This document shows positions 1 through 12,700 of a stretch of 64,000 nt of DNA, piece by piece (positions within the stretch are counted from its first letter, which is position 1; every line of letters starts with the position of its first letter). Origin of the DNA: Megalopta genalis (taxonomy: Eukaryota; Arthropoda; Insecta; Hymenoptera; Halictidae); the NCBI RefSeq assembly GCF_051020955.1, contig NC_135016.1, positions 10,310,001 through 10,374,000 of the forward strand, read 5' to 3'. The notes beneath the pieces are model-generated. The model was given only the letters and a program-made list of their open reading frames with translations, did not search any database and was not told where the DNA came from. The position numbers and the translations under genes were made by a program.

Positions 1-3000
1 ACTCGAAATTAGAGAGGAATTACCCTGCGTCGCGAGACATGTGTTTAATGCGAGGACGCGGAGGGGTGACCGATACACACGAAACAAGAACGCGTCTCGT
101 ATTTACATGTTTATTGTTCTCGATATTTTTCCCAACACCTTACACCGGAAATAGGGTACAAGTATATTTTTTCGACATCGCGGCCGCGCCGCGACGCTCC
201 CTTTATGTTAATTGCCTTGCGGATCCATGGCCTCGTCCCCCGTCCTCTTGTTGCGCTTCCATATTTCATTGTCGATGCTATGGAAAGAAAGAATTGAACA
301 AGTTACTTTACTGGTGCCGCGAACAACTGTCTCAGACGTGCATGCAACGCCAGTTATTGTCTCGACGACAGCTGAACTGGAGATCTCTGTGCAAAATAAG
401 AATTGTCTGCATTAATTGGAGAACAATGGGACACACACACGCGCGAATAGAAATTGCATTCCTCCCTTTATGGTTTCTTAAATTTTCTAGTTTTCTTGAA
501 GTTGGTTCAATTCTTTCACTGTCTTGAGATCGACGCATTTATTTTTTTCATAAATGTAATTTGCCATAAATAATCCATAGTATAATTATGACGTTGGATG
601 CACACTTTTACGAAACCCGATAAAAAATATTATCGCAGGAAGATTTCAGTGCCTCTAACATTGCGACAAGGGTATCTATCTTAGATAATCTCTGCAAAAA
701 ATAATTTATGTTGTTATCTTACTCATCTGCATCCTCGCTGTACCCTGCCAAAGTTCGCCACAGCTTCAGCGAACCTCCTATACGCAGTGGAAAGTCCTGC
801 CAAGTCTGAGCATCTAGAAATGACGTCAGAATATTACGATCTCGAAAAGACGTTCATTCTCAATGCAAATGAAAATGCTTTGCCTATGAATTGATCTAAT
901 ATTTTTAAGAAAACTAAAGTTGTTCGTTTCCTCCATCAAAGATTGCGGTATACCAATTTCCGGAATATCAATTTCTGGAATACCAATCTGTAATTTATAA
1001 TTTATAGTGTAATTTATAATGATCTAATATTTTTAAGAAAACTAAAATTGTTTATTTTCTCCAACAAAAATTGTAGTGTGCTAATTTCATTCATATTTGT
1101 AATTTATAATTCATAATGTATTTTATAATGATCTAATATTTTTAAGGAAACTAAAGTTGTTCGTTTCCTCCATCAAAAGTTGCAGTACACCAATTTCATT
1201 CATATTTATAATTTATAATGTAATTTATAAAGATTTAATATTTCTAAGAAAACTAAAATTGCTCGTTTCTTCTATCAAAAATTGCAGTACACCAATTGCA
1301 TTTATACTTGTAATTTAACTTATAAATGTTTGTAAATTGTCAAACAATGTAAACAATTGAGAATATTGAACTTTTTACCGTGAACCGATGGATACTCCAT
1401 GCGTCTCTTTATGGGGCCAGAAATAGGATCCTCGTTAGCGTAAGATGACCAAGACTCAGGCTAGGAGAAATAAATGTTAATTCGGCGATGTTGTTAAGAA
1501 CATTTATTTTCTGCATTAATTACAAGTACCTGCGATCCGCGCGCGGTGTGTCCTTCGTGCTTAGCAATATTCTTTCGAGATTTTAGAAGCAGATCCTCGT
1601 AGCCGTCGCTTCGACCCACGCGGGGTATGTTCTTCGCGATTTTCAAGAAGAACGCTGGCACTTCGTCCGCTTTGGAAACGTTTTGCAAAACTAACATCGA
1701 AAATGTACCGACTAGAAGCACTGGAAAATGATTTGCATACGATTATTGAACCGTTTGAAAATAATGTGTACAAATTGCACATTTCAAATAATGTGTACAA
1801 AGTCATTAAAACAGTGGAGAATGATTTGTATACAATTCAGAAGCATTGACGAATAGTTTGTGTTGAATTATTAAGAAATAGTTAGTAATAGTAAAATAGT
1901 AGAATTAGTAAGAAATATCTAAAAAATCAATCGTGAACTTTCACCCATATGTATGTGTCCAAATGACCTTCGAATGAACTTTAATCATGAGTTCCGCTTT
2001 GTTTAACAATTTGGCTTAATATATGCAAGAATTCTTTACGAAATTACTTTTAAAAACTGTCTACTAGATTGCTTGTCATTGAAGGTGCAATGATATGCAA
2101 ATTCTCAATAACTCGATATTTGTAGAATTAACTACTCGAAAAGCTAGATAACGAAGTCACTTATCATTTCACACATTGCTAGTTTCAAAAACAATATGAA
2201 CATCTCTGCAATCATGTGGTCACAGAGTCCGATTGTGAATCTATACTTTCACTGTGTGTACAGCTAATTTATCTAACAAATAAATATTTCTGCTTGCAAA
2301 GCCAACGATATAGAAAAAAACTATCTACAAATAATAACCAGAAAAATCGTGGAGTTTCTTGCAACAATTGTACAGCGAATGATGATTGTGAAACAGACAA
2401 TGATCATAAAGCCGAAGGATTCTGACACTAAATTCTCAAACGATAAAAACACCGATCACAGCCACCGACTTCGATCTTCCCGAAAATAGTAACAATTATT
2501 AAAGAAAAAAACAAAAAAACAAATCAAAATAGAAAAGCATCAAATTAGACTTACCACTAACGAATAAACTCCGCCCGGACATGTTCCTCTGCGATTTGGA
2601 TCTGCAAACGATTGAACCACCGTTCAGAGTCACTAGCTTCCAAAAAGGAACCGTGGAAACAACGTTTTTAGATTTATCCGACAGTGAGACCCGTTCGATG
2701 GACCATCGCCATCCTCCGCGGAACGAAGATCGACGATCGACAGCGGAGAAACTCGCGACTGACACACGTTCCACGGCCGTATGGGGTGAACTGCGCGATT
2801 TTCATAGGACTTCTTCCATTATAGCGGAGAGTGGACAGAATACTTGAAGATCGTGGGCGAAGGAGCTCGAACGCGGAAGCCCGGTCGCATTTAAATATTC
2901 CGGATGTTTCCAGGGGCATTCGTGATCACGCGTGAAAACACTCGCGACTGGGCTACGAGCGAGCGTAAACAATCCCGGTCTTCAGAACCACCGAAAACTG

Positions 3001-4980
3001 GGCCAAAATTCATGCTTTAAGGAGAACATAAATGTCCGGGCTGTTGAGCACCGTGCTATAAAACTTTCGTACATTTCGAATGAAGGGCGTTCTGTTAGTT
3101 GAAGCACAGATTTTTGTCTCTGTTTTTAACGAGATGCAGATTTTGTTAAAATGTTTGCCACTTTACTTGTGGTGAAAAATTATTAGTAGTTGGGTCAATG
3201 TGCAAGATAAAAATTGTCTGCACTAATTACAAGATACATGAACTACGTTGGCATCGATTTCGTTATTTAATCATTTCAACGAGGCGACAATAATGCAACA
3301 TAAAATTCTTCTAACGATTACAGCGTTTCGTATTGGATTGATTTATCTGTTTCAAGATTTCAGAATGCGTATGCCTTTCAATGATCATTAACCTATTATT
3401 TAATGAAGAATTTAACGCTAAACCAACTCTGCCAGACAAAATAACCTGTCTCGCATTCTTTCTTTTAATGTTGCTCTAATTACAAAGACATTTTTGCAGG
3501 AAACACATGAATATATTTCTTAATTCAAGCGCGCGTTGCTATGAAAATGGTAATGCAGCGCGATAAATAAAAATGGCGAAGAATCTATGTAAATTCGGTC
3601 TTGTTGTTCTCGAAAAGCGACACACATTAGTTACTTTTAGTGCACGCGTCGTAAAACTTGTTCCGCGGCGTTTAAGAAATTCCTCGCAGCAGACAGAGTT
3701 TCGAAGAGAATGTCCGCTTGAAGATCGTATAACAAACTGAGAACTGTTTCGATGCTTTCAACGTAGTCAAATATTTTATCCAGTTTCTTCTTTCGCCGGA
3801 TGTGTGCTTACTTGGATACGAGTTACACATGGAAAGGAGGAAGCCAGGTAATGTAAACCGGAGAAAATTGAAACACGGTTTCCCGGCTCGTGTGCCGTAC
3901 TCACCTCGCTGTTCACGATGCACTGACGCCGGATTCTGCTTCTGTTTCCTATTTATCATCGAATCGCCGATTCATTAAGCATTTCGATCGTGTCGATACG
4001 ATGAATCGGGGGCTTGTTAGCACCCACATTTTCCTGAATTAATTTGTCGTTGCGCGAACGTTGTCGGGAAATTTTTGTCCGGCGAGTTCGAGAATTGTTT
4101 CGAGTGATCCACGTCCTGTAAATTAAGAATCGAAGTAGATAACTGTGGTCTTAGCTGATTCTTTATGGTCATGATTGATTTAGAAATTTTGAAATTGTAT
4201 AACGTCGGGAATTCTTCGGGGATGTTGGAACATTTTTGTTTTTTTAAGATTTCTGGCCGAGTTTTGAGACGACGATTGCATGGTGTTTATTTGCGGGATT
4301 AGCGAAACGGAAATCAAGATGCAGATTTAAGGGACAATTGCTACACCGTTGATTTATTACGAAATAGTTTTTAGGTTACGTGCTGCAAGCATTATAACCC
4401 TTATCCGGGTATGTGAATGAAACGTGCCTTCCATATCAAACTGTTCGATCTGCATTTCAGATATCGGAAGAAGTTTCGTTGAACTTCTGTCCGCTAGGAA
4501 AATGAATTTAATTCGAGAATTCCTTTGAGCAAATCGCTTGTCTTGCCACATTTTCTCCATGTTTGCATCGCGGAGCAATTAACGAATTTCGCGTAACAAT
4601 TTTTGCTGCCCTCTTGAACACGAAAATAATCGTAAAATCAAAGAAAAGAAGTTTTTTCGAGTTTTTGACAAATAGTATGAATACCCAAATAATTCAAACA
4701 GTTTCTTTGAGGAACATCCGACGAATCGAATGAATCTTCAAATTATCTATTCAACAGAATACAAATTATTTCTGTGGACTGTATTTAACAGAAACATATA
4801 GTATCAAAGAAATAATTAAACTACTGCTGTTATGCGATCATTTATCAAAAAATCAATGAATTCTAAGTTGCTAAAATGGATCAGAAATTCTATGGAACAG
4901 AATTGCTGAAAATAAAACGACTTAAAGTAATGATTTTCAGGCAGTGAATAATTGTTGGAAATTGGTTATAAAGAATCATG
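1..4980. other. Intergenic, no gene recognised
   Basis: I found no open reading frame with recognisable domains, no convincing splice-bounded coding exon and no RNA gene here. The short ORFs (for example 39-527 plus) have the composition of random translations. The stretch holds one degenerate AT-rich tandem repeat (893-1330) and a copy of a dispersed motif near 390 and near 3200. It lies downstream of the 3' end of the SIFamide gene. Confidence 0.6.
893..1330. repeat. Degenerate AT-rich tandem repeat, about four units
   Basis: The phrase GATCTAATATTTTTAAG followed by AAACTAAA recurs at about 893, 1021, 1130 and 1232 (last copy GATTTAATATTTCTAAG). Each copy is followed by a CGTTTCCTCCATCAAA-like block and AATTTATAAT runs. 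Spacing is 128, 109 and 102 bp, so the units have diverged by indels. No coding potential is visible. Confidence 0.7.
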
Positions 4981-4984
4981 TCAC

Positions 4985-4990
4985 TTTATT
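4985..4990 (-). terminator. Candidate polyadenylation signal of the SIFamide gene
   Basis: The minus strand reads AATAAA here, about 215 nt downstream of the SIFamide stop codon (5205-5203). It is the plausible 3' end signal of that transcript. The hexamer is seen directly; its use is inferred. Confidence 0.5.
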
Positions 4991-5202
4991 ATATGAGAAC
5001 ATTACAGCTTAGAATCGATTAATCGAAGCCTCAGACGAGCGATTACGTAAGGACGATTGTTTTTGACGATGCGACGAGACTCGGAGCACCGAATCGATAA
5101 ATGTGGAACTTGCGAAGCTCGGTTGGCACATTATTAAACGTTGATAAGGCGGATAAGCGACGTTGATAGCATATGTAATCGATGTGGTGGGGTTTAGTAT
5201 CT

Positions 5203-6191
5203 TCAGTTGGTGTCCTGGCGGCTCACCCAAGCGTTGCAGGTGTCGACTACCGACTCGCAGATCGATGATATGGCTCGGTTGGTGAACTCATAATCTGTAA
5301 AAATTATAGAAAACACAAAAGATTCAGTAAATTGATGAGATGCGTCGAAGAAATTATATGGTCACTCATGAATTGGAAAATAACACTGTGCAAAAGCTTA
5401 AATAACAAAGGAAATGTTGTCAATATATAGTCAACAGAATTTTAGACAGTCATAATATTTTACAAAAATATGAATGCATCCTAAAATTACTCGACAATGA
5501 TCCAAGCGTTGTGCATACAATTTTAAACAGCGGAAATATTTTGGATCGATGTGTGAATGTATCTTAAAATTATTACACAGAGGTTTAAAAATGTTCTATA
5601 GAATTTTTATACAGTAGGGACTCTCTTATCCGAACATTTGTTTTTACAATATTCTGAGATCCAAATTTTCTACTATCTAATCATTGTAGTATTTAGATAC
5701 ATTATCGCTTAATAAAGAACATGAGTGAAATTTTTAAATAATAAAATGTTTTGGTATTATTATACAAAATTTGGTATTATATTACAAAAATAAACCTTCG
5801 GATAAGAGAGACTCTACTGTACTAGAAAGACAAAAATTGATTTATTATAATTATTATAATATAATTATTTATTATAAATCATTTATTAAACGGATTCGAT
5901 AGAGATCTATAAGTATTGCATGGTATTTTAGATCTTGGAGACAGTAAAAATATTACAAACTATAGATAAAGGGTAATGTAAAAGAAAGTCTTACTAAAAT
6001 GAATGCAATTACAATAACATTTGCAAAATTCGTGTACGGTGCAGAATAATTTTGTACTCACCAACTATTGCGTTGGATCGCTTGCCGAAGATGCTGCCGT
6101 TGAAAGGAGGTTTCCTGTAGGCAGCATCGACGGAAATAGCGAGAACCAAGAAAATGGCGACGATGGAGAGGACGATGCGGCTGGACACCAT
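5203..6191 (-). CDS. SIFa: SIFamide neuropeptide precursor (two coding exons)
   Basis: This gene encodes the preprohormone of SIFamide, a secreted amidated brain neuropeptide that acts through the SIFamide receptor GPCR and is known in insects for roles in courtship, sleep and feeding. Coding exons are 6191-6062 and 5294-5203, joined in phase 1, giving 73 residues. The intron has good sites: G|GTGAGT at 6061 and TTTACAG at 5295. Residues 1-23 form a signal peptide (MVSSR, then a hydrophobic core, ending SVDA). Residues 24-35 are AYRKPPFNGSIF, followed by GKR, which supplies the amide-donor glycine and the dibasic cleavage site. The C-terminal peptide ends CESVVDTCNAWVSRQDTN and has the conserved cysteine pair (C56, C63) typical of this family. 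The start is the only ATG that puts a signal peptide directly before the hormone. A 208-bp MITE sits in the intron. Identification is essentially certain from the hormone sequence. Confidence 0.97.
5612..5819. mobile_element. MITE with TA target duplication inside the SIFamide intron
   Basis: The left end CAGTAGGGACTCTCTTATCC and the right end GGATAAGAGAGACTCTACTG form imperfect terminal inverted repeats of about 23 bp. Both ends are flanked by TA (5610-5611 and 5820-5821). The 208-bp AT-rich interior has no ORF. TA duplication and CAGT-type ends fit a non-autonomous Tc1/mariner or pogo-type element; the superfamily is inferred. It lies between the two coding exons of the SIFamide gene. Confidence 0.85.
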
Positions 6192-6214
6192 TTTGACGAT
6201 TTGTGTGTTGGTTT

Positions 6215-6676
6215 ACTAGAAAAAATACAGGAATTTTTAATTCTCCACACCTTGATCTCTACACCTCGGTACGGATTTCTGAGTTTGCTATGAACGCGAC
6301 CGACCTACTCAGAGGAAACACCGAAGCTTGTTCAGCAGTCGATGAAAGAATGTTGCAAATAAGGCAAAAGTCTCGAGCTTTTATACTCGAGCAAACAGCT
6401 AGAGACAAATGTTGCCGTCAAAGACAGGCGACCCACATTATTCGCGACTGTATTCGTCAGGAAACTCGTCTAAGATTGTATCGATCTCTCAAAATGTGAA
6501 AATTCTGTATAGCGAACGATAATGGTAGGCATTCTTTGCAGATGTATATACAAATCGGAGGCAAGACGCTGAATACGAAAGGAAGTGATTTTACAAAGAA
6601 TATTTTGACGAAATGTGGAGACACTGATCGTACCTGACGCTGAAGATCTTCTACAAGGAAGAGATGAACTTGTTCT
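6215..6676 (-). other. SIFa: Probable 5'UTR exon and 5'UTR intron of the SIFamide gene
   Basis: On the minus strand a non-coding exon is predicted from about 6676 (25-35 nt below the TATA box) to 6634. It ends at GCGTCAG|GTACG. A polypyrimidine-rich acceptor TTTTTTCTAG at about 6216 lies 24 nt before the start codon, so the second exon would start at 6215. This split-leader arrangement is inferred from the splice signals and the TATA position; the transcription start itself cannot be fixed. Confidence 0.55.
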
Positions 6677-6700
6677 GCTGTCTCCGGATGAAGGATCGGC

Positions 6701-6707
6701 TTTTATA
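6701..6707 (-). promoter_or_regulatory. TATA box of the SIFamide gene
   Basis: The minus strand reads CTTATAAAAGCC here. It lies about 510 bp upstream of the SIFamide start codon and immediately upstream of a GTACG-type splice donor at 6633. A TATA box is common in insect neuropeptide promoters. The position relative to a leader exon supports it; no initiator is certain. Confidence 0.6.
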
Positions 6708-6719
6708 AGACGCCGACCA

Positions 6720-7390
6720 CGTGCCGTCATACGTGGTGCGATAGGGTGTGTAACAAGCTATCAGGAACGCAATTAAATGATGGCTAGTTCTGATTGTTTT
6801 TTCGTCCCAGGAGAAATCACGATCTATCTGTGGCCAGGAGAAGAGTGTTTGAAGCAAGTCGTAGCAAGAGACTACAGGTCTTTTTATTTAGGTATAGTTT
6901 TTGAACTTCTGAGGGTGCAAATGGAAACTGGAAGATCGTATTTTATGATAAGACCACTTAGGTTTAAAAGAAAAGCTCCGAATCGTGCCGGAAAGTCAAT
7001 AAATTCAAATCAATCAATAAATGAATGAATGAAATCTCATAAATGAACTGTAAGAAAACCGAGCACCCCAAACCGAGTACATCATTGGATTCAGCTTTAC
7101 AAGCTCTATCACTTTGCTATATTTCATAAAAAGGTGAGCCTCACTCTTGGGGACCTTTCCTTGTCAGTCGTGTCTCTAATAAACAAAATTGTTATAAATA
7201 TTAAGAAGCCAGAAACCGATCGATTCGTGCAATTAAAATCGGCTTTTAATCTGAAGAAAGATAAACGGGCGATAGGCTGGCCTTTTTTTTCTGAGTCGTA
7301 AACGAGCAGCGGGTGCGGGTTTTGACCTGTCAAAAATTGTTATTGTTGTATTCTTCGCGCTGACTCGAGGTCATCCGTTACCCTAATTAG
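6720..7390. other. Intergenic, no gene recognised
   Basis: This is the upstream flank of the SIFamide promoter. ORFs such as 6777-7028 plus have no recognisable features. Neuropeptide enhancer elements may lie here but cannot be recognised from one sequence. Confidence 0.5.
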
Positions 7391-7399
7391 CTCAGTGTG

Positions 7400-8530
7400 G
7401 ATATATATAAACCGTCGCGAGGATTTTAAAAACATAATATAGTAATTAGAAGGGCAGCTTTTAATGAGTCGTCCTGACGAAGAAGTGGGTGTAAGAGGTC
7501 CGCAGGCCGCGATCGCGAGTTTGACATGCCTTCGCTCGTTCGCTCGGCAGCCTCGGATCGCGAAGCTATTTAGCGATATTTTTGGTCAGACATTCTAAGC
7601 TCTCGTTGTTCCGAAAATTTTATTCTTGAGGAATTATATCGCTGAGACGTTCAATGGGTATATACGATCGTTGGGAAATTAGGTCGCAGAGATATTCGGT
7701 CGCAGGGATATTCGGTCGTTGGAATATTCGAACACTGGAACATTTATATCGTTGGAAAATTTAAATTGCTGGAATCTTCGGAAGTAGAGAATTGACCTGA
7801 AACAAAGCTCAGATTTTCATGGGAAATTCTATCGCACATATTGTCGCGATTATTGCCACAGCTTTCGTGGCGATTTTCGTCGCAAATTCATTGATCGACC
7901 AAGGTTAACTTTGAGAATCTGTTGCTTGTATTTCAGAGAATTTAATCATGGGCTTTGGTTACCGTATTCGGGTGGGTTTTCGATTGGTCGTTGCACGAAT
8001 TTTCCTCGAAATCTAAGAAGGAAAGTATCAGTTACATCAACAAAGATCGCTACATCGTACGTCGCACTCTTTTCTTTATTCATCTTGATCTATTTTTATA
8101 TTCTCTCGCGATTGAATTTAATCGAATTTCATATTATTGTTACAGATCTTGAAATCACATGCGGGGGGCAGAGATCGGGAAGCAACGCGGTCGGACTTCG
8201 TCGAGGAGGAGCCGATGTAAGTGTTATCTTTATAAGCACACATAGCACCTATAACCTATAACACATAATCTATTTTCACATGTAATAGCAATTGAATTTG
8301 ATCGAATTTCTTGCTATTGTTACAGATCTGGAGACTACTGTGGATGGCTGAGATCGAGAGGCAACGGGTCGGGCTTCGTCAAGGAGGAAGGGATGTAAGT
8401 ATAATCTTCATCACTATTATGATATTAATACATTCATCATCATTATTATTATTAATTTCATGAACGATGTTGGACGTATTATTTTAATATTTCTGCGCTT
8501 GTCTTTTTATTTCAGGACTCTCAGGACTGT
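7400..8530 (+). ncRNA. Possible spliced plus-strand transcript with duplicated exon-like unit
   Basis: A TATA-like ATATATATAAACC lies at about 7399-7411. Downstream are two exon-like units, each bounded by a strong acceptor (ATTGTTACAG) and a GTAAGT-type donor: 8146-8216 (71 nt) and 8326-8394 (69 nt). The units and their preceding intron sequence are tandem duplicates with a 180-bp offset. Further pyrimidine-rich acceptors precede 7937 and 8517. The second unit is open in one frame, the first in another, and their lengths differ by 2 nt, so a conserved coding role is doubtful. A long non-coding RNA is the working guess, with low confidence. Confidence 0.3.
8101..8400 (+). repeat. Tandem duplication, 180-bp period, containing intron end plus exon-like unit
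   Basis: The sequence from ATTGAATTTAATCGAATTTC through ATTGTTACAGATCT and GAGATCGGGAAGCAACG to GATGTAAGT is repeated 180 bp downstream with about a quarter of positions changed. The most conserved parts are the splice-like borders and the central block GGCTTCGTC-AGGAGGA. The duplication is seen directly; why the borders are conserved is inferred. Confidence 0.75.
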
Positions 8531-8539
8531 TTTTTTTAT

Positions 8540-9740
8540 TACGTAGAAATTTCAGATTAATTTGTCATGTACAGTGATCAAAGAATTGCCCGGCAGGGGG
8601 AATTGTAAAATAATAATATTTTGTTATAATTATAGATATGATATCTGTTCTTTAATCACTTCTGAATTTTCAGCTATAAACTTTTTCTCGATAATTCGAC
8701 GAACTGGAAAGTCTCTAATAACATCTATCGAGTTGTTGCAAATGTAATTTCGGTTTTCCAAGTATATAGCTTACGAAAAAATCTAAATTACTTTTGCAAT
8801 GCCAGCATTGTAAAGCTTATAAAATTAAACTCCGACTGCATAATACCTGTCTGCAAGAAAAAATGTATAAAACTACCGCTATAGGTGTACCATCATTAAT
8901 TATCTAATTAGCAGAAATAATTGCTCAACTGTACATAAAAATAATTAGAATTTATATCGTATTTCTGTAGTATACAGTTTCACGCATACTATTTCCACCA
9001 GATAAACGTTCGTGACATAGACATTTATTGCCTATTTTTTATTTTTTTTTTGCCTTTTTTTTATTTATTTCCATTTATTGCATTTAATGAAATATACAGA
9101 ATATTCGCTTCTTGTTAACCTATGTTTCGTGAGCTATTGATAACGCTGATCGCGACAGATCGAAAGGGGTTGTCATCATATACCTCGTCTGTGATAAGAC
9201 ATTAGATGTCAGATCCAATCCTATACCTCGTCCGCGATAATACATTCGTGTTGGATTTCTGCAGCTGCCTTCGAGAGTATACCTTCTTAGGTTGATTTAG
9301 ACTAACTCTTTGACGAATTGTGGCTCCATCTTGTCCAAACTTGTCCCATGGCTACATGTTTCAGCGTTTTGTCATGAATGGAGCCACGATTCGTCAAAGA
9401 TTGAAATATCCTAACTCGACCTTATATAACTATTAAAGTTTGTTTAAATAAACTTATAAACACGAAAATAATAATTTTAAGCCATTGAGTATTTTAAGCT
9501 TGTCATAGTAGAAATTTAGTATAAAATATATTCGATTCTCACCAAGAAGAATATGTTATAAGGGATGATTCTACCCTTATAACATCGAGTCAGGCTCGAA
9601 AGGAAGACTTCGAGCATGGTTTGTTAGGGTGTCAATAAACAGCTGATGCTTAAATAAATGAATTCACAATTAAACAAAATGATGATGTAATGAAATACGA
9701 ATCACATATAATTATTAGACAATTGTACGCATACGAAACA
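8540..9740. other. Intergenic between possible plus-strand transcript and coiled-coil gene
   Basis: AT-rich sequence without a supportable gene. It contains one near-perfect inverted repeat (9307-9400, listed separately) and T-rich runs around 9035-9080. The 3'UTR of the coiled-coil gene should lie below 9748, but no clear AATAAA on the minus strand is visible close to the stop codon. Confidence 0.5.
9307..9400. repeat. Short foldback element, 23-bp arms
   Basis: The left arm 9307-9329 (TCTTTGACGAATTGTGGCTC, then CAT) pairs with the right arm 9378-9400 (ATGGAGCCACGATTCGTCAA, then AGA) with one mismatch, around a 48-nt loop. The hairpin could be a small MITE remnant or a transcribed hairpin. 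No target-site duplication is clear. Confidence 0.7.
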
Positions 9741-9747
9741 AGATGTT

Positions 9748-12700
9748 TTAAATGAAAAGAGCGGAGCTGGACCGTTTCATCTGTATACATGGATCGAGAT
9801 CCGAGAGAACCGGGATGATATCCAAGGTCCCGTTTTCATCGATGCACGGTTTCCTGAAGAACAGCTCTCTCAGCAGCGTTCCGTCCGTGGAGGGCTCTTC
9901 TAGGTCCTCCTTGCTCTTAATTTTCAGATTCTGCGTCTGACACGAAACGGCTCCCTTACTCGATTTCTCGTGCAATCCTCTCTTACACGAACTGATTATC
10001 ACGGATATCGAAAAGCGATCAGAATGAAATCTTCGTAGATTTGACTCTCAGAATTAACGTTTCGAAAAATCATTTTCCAATATCAAAAGCAAAATAGATG
10101 TTCTACCGTATTGAATTCCAAACAAGATTAAAAAGTCTCTCCGAGAATTATGAGAGTAATAATGTTCTCTTACGTTGATGTTACTATCTGTTCGGTTTGA
10201 CAAGCTCGATGAATCTTCTCCGCGCTTTTCTCGGGCCGTTCGAGCGTTTCCGCATCGAGCTGCTTTATTGTACTTTGGAATTTTCTTTCGAGAACGTCGA
10301 ATTCCATTTGCTTCTGCTGGAGCGCGTCTTGCAACCGCGCCTTTTCTCGTACGAGGTCTCTCACCGTCTCCGTCAGCCCGAGGAATTGTTTCTCCTGTGC
10401 AGCAATCTGTCCCGTTAGCAGCTCCAGCATCCGTGAAATCCGTGTCTTCAGCTCGCTGGCCTCTGTCCGAGCTACTTGCAGCTGATCGGAACGCGGAACC
10501 CAACATTAGCAGGCGTCACCGTAAATCGCTAATTAAATGGTTCGTTCTATCGATGATTCGAGGAACGAATGCTCTTTGTGTGGATAGATTTTCAGGGATA
10601 ACGGGCCAAGAATTAATAAATTTATACCGATAAAGCAATAAGAGAAATCGATCACGAACTTCCTTATTACATTTCGCGAGAAGACGAAGGCAGAAAGCCG
10701 ATTAACTTTCGAAAGTAACAACAAAGTTTCCCGGAAGTACGGAGCTCACGTTTCAGGACTACCGTTCGAATTCGATAAAAGTTTTTAACTTGTTATTGAA
10801 AGTTATTTACATCATGGAACATTATCAGGGAACGACTGTATTTACAACTAATTTCGAGTTACAGCTAGTTTCGAATTGAGTTTGGCAACATTTTAATTGA
10901 ATTGATAAAAGAATAACTGATAAATAAAGAATAAAGAATAAATAAAGAATAAAGACGAAACAATAATATATTATTCGACTGTATCGAATAAATACGCGCT
11001 CGAATAAAAATGTATCTGAATAAAAATTTATCCGAATAAAATCTTATTCGAACCAGAATTTATTCGTTCAGGAATTCGTACGGAAAATAATTGATTTGAA
11101 TAAAAATGATGGAATATAAAATGTCTCCTCACAGCTTATGGATTTATTTAAACAAAGAATTATTCGAATAATGAATTATTGAAATAAAATATTCGACTAA
11201 AAGAAATAATGGCCCACTCTGGTTCTGAATCAGTGAAATCAATCTCCTTCTAGATATAATCGCATACTAATTTATAAACTTGGTCTGAGAAGGGACGGAA
11301 ATAGAAATAATTTTTCATTCTTCCGAATAAGTCCGCGATCATCACTGGGTCTGTCAACACGTTGCAATCTTTTCTTCTCGAACTTTTTTGACGCCGCCGC
11401 AATTCCGTAGGTTTAATAATGTATTCAAAGATCCGAAATTACTTGGAAGCCGAGCTGCTTCACCTCCGACTCTCGTTGACTCAGCAACTTCTGGTACTGA
11501 CTTCTCATTGCCTCCTTCTCCGACTCGCTGACAATCAGCTCGGACTTCGCGTCGTGCATCGCCTTCGTGCACCTGCGACGTGAAAGAGTAAGTTTCGCGA
11601 GGTCGGGTCGCGGGAACAGGGAGAACGATCGACGAAAGCTGCGGGCAATATCGCGCGACTCGATTTATTTTGTCCGTACTGGTAGGGAAACCGGAGCTTT
11701 TCTGTTTGGAGACGGAGTCTCGTTCAAGACTCCAAGGTCCTCGGCTCCCGGCGTAATTTTATTTCCATTATTTCGTTCGCCGGCGCAACAGCCGCGAGCG
11801 ACGATTACGCCGCGATTATCTTAATCGAAATCGAACCCAGCCAGCCGACCCCGAAACGCTGATATGCAGATCGTCGAAGAATTATCTCGGCTAATCCTTT
11901 AATGGAGCCGGCCAATGGGAACGCAGACGACAGAGCTCGCCGGGACCTCGACAAATTGCGCTGTCGAAGTTTTAATGGTTGTTGCTGGGACACGCGAACC
12001 CGTTCTCGGTGATAAATGTCACCGCGCCGAGAAAACCTAACTAATCCGACGAATTAAACGGCGCATGAGGAACGTTCCAATAAGCGGTCAACTTCCGAGA
12101 CGTTATCCGAGTTTCGGGGAAGCACGAAGGTAAAGTATGGACGCGAACGGGCCTTGGTTGCGACGCAGCTGGCAGCGTTGACAGCGTTGACAGCATCGTA
12201 ATTAGGCTTTTGTTCTACCCTCGTGGCTATTAATCTCAGCGTATAATTTTTCTTTTACGAGCCACCGATATTTCGCTTTCACGACAGCAACATCGCCAAG
12301 AGACCTAGAAGCTAATCTCTTTCACCGTATTTCATTTGTGTACCACTTTCAATACATTTTTCTCGACTTTCATCTCGAATTAATTACCAAATGACTCGGC
12401 TGCGTCGTTGGGCTGCTAATTGTACTCGGTAAAAAGAAATCGAACTTCGATGGAATATTCGTGTTAACCACTTGCTGTACCAAAATAAAAATGATCTACG
12501 TCAATTGCAGGAAATAGAAAGAAAACAGAAAGTTCTTGTTTCTCTTAATAATGCTAATAGATTGAAAACAATGCATTGACACTTTAAAATTCTCTCGAAT
12601 CTTTCTACTATTCTGAACTGGAACTACTCAATTATGCCACAGATAATAATAATCTAACAATTGCAGGAACTTGCACACTTTTCAAAAGAGATTACAACAG

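Noticed and set aside
10175..10633. 152-residue plus ORF opposite the coiled-coil exon
   Set aside because: It is a shadow of coding exon 10481-10174 on the minus strand, which has good splice sites and heptad composition.
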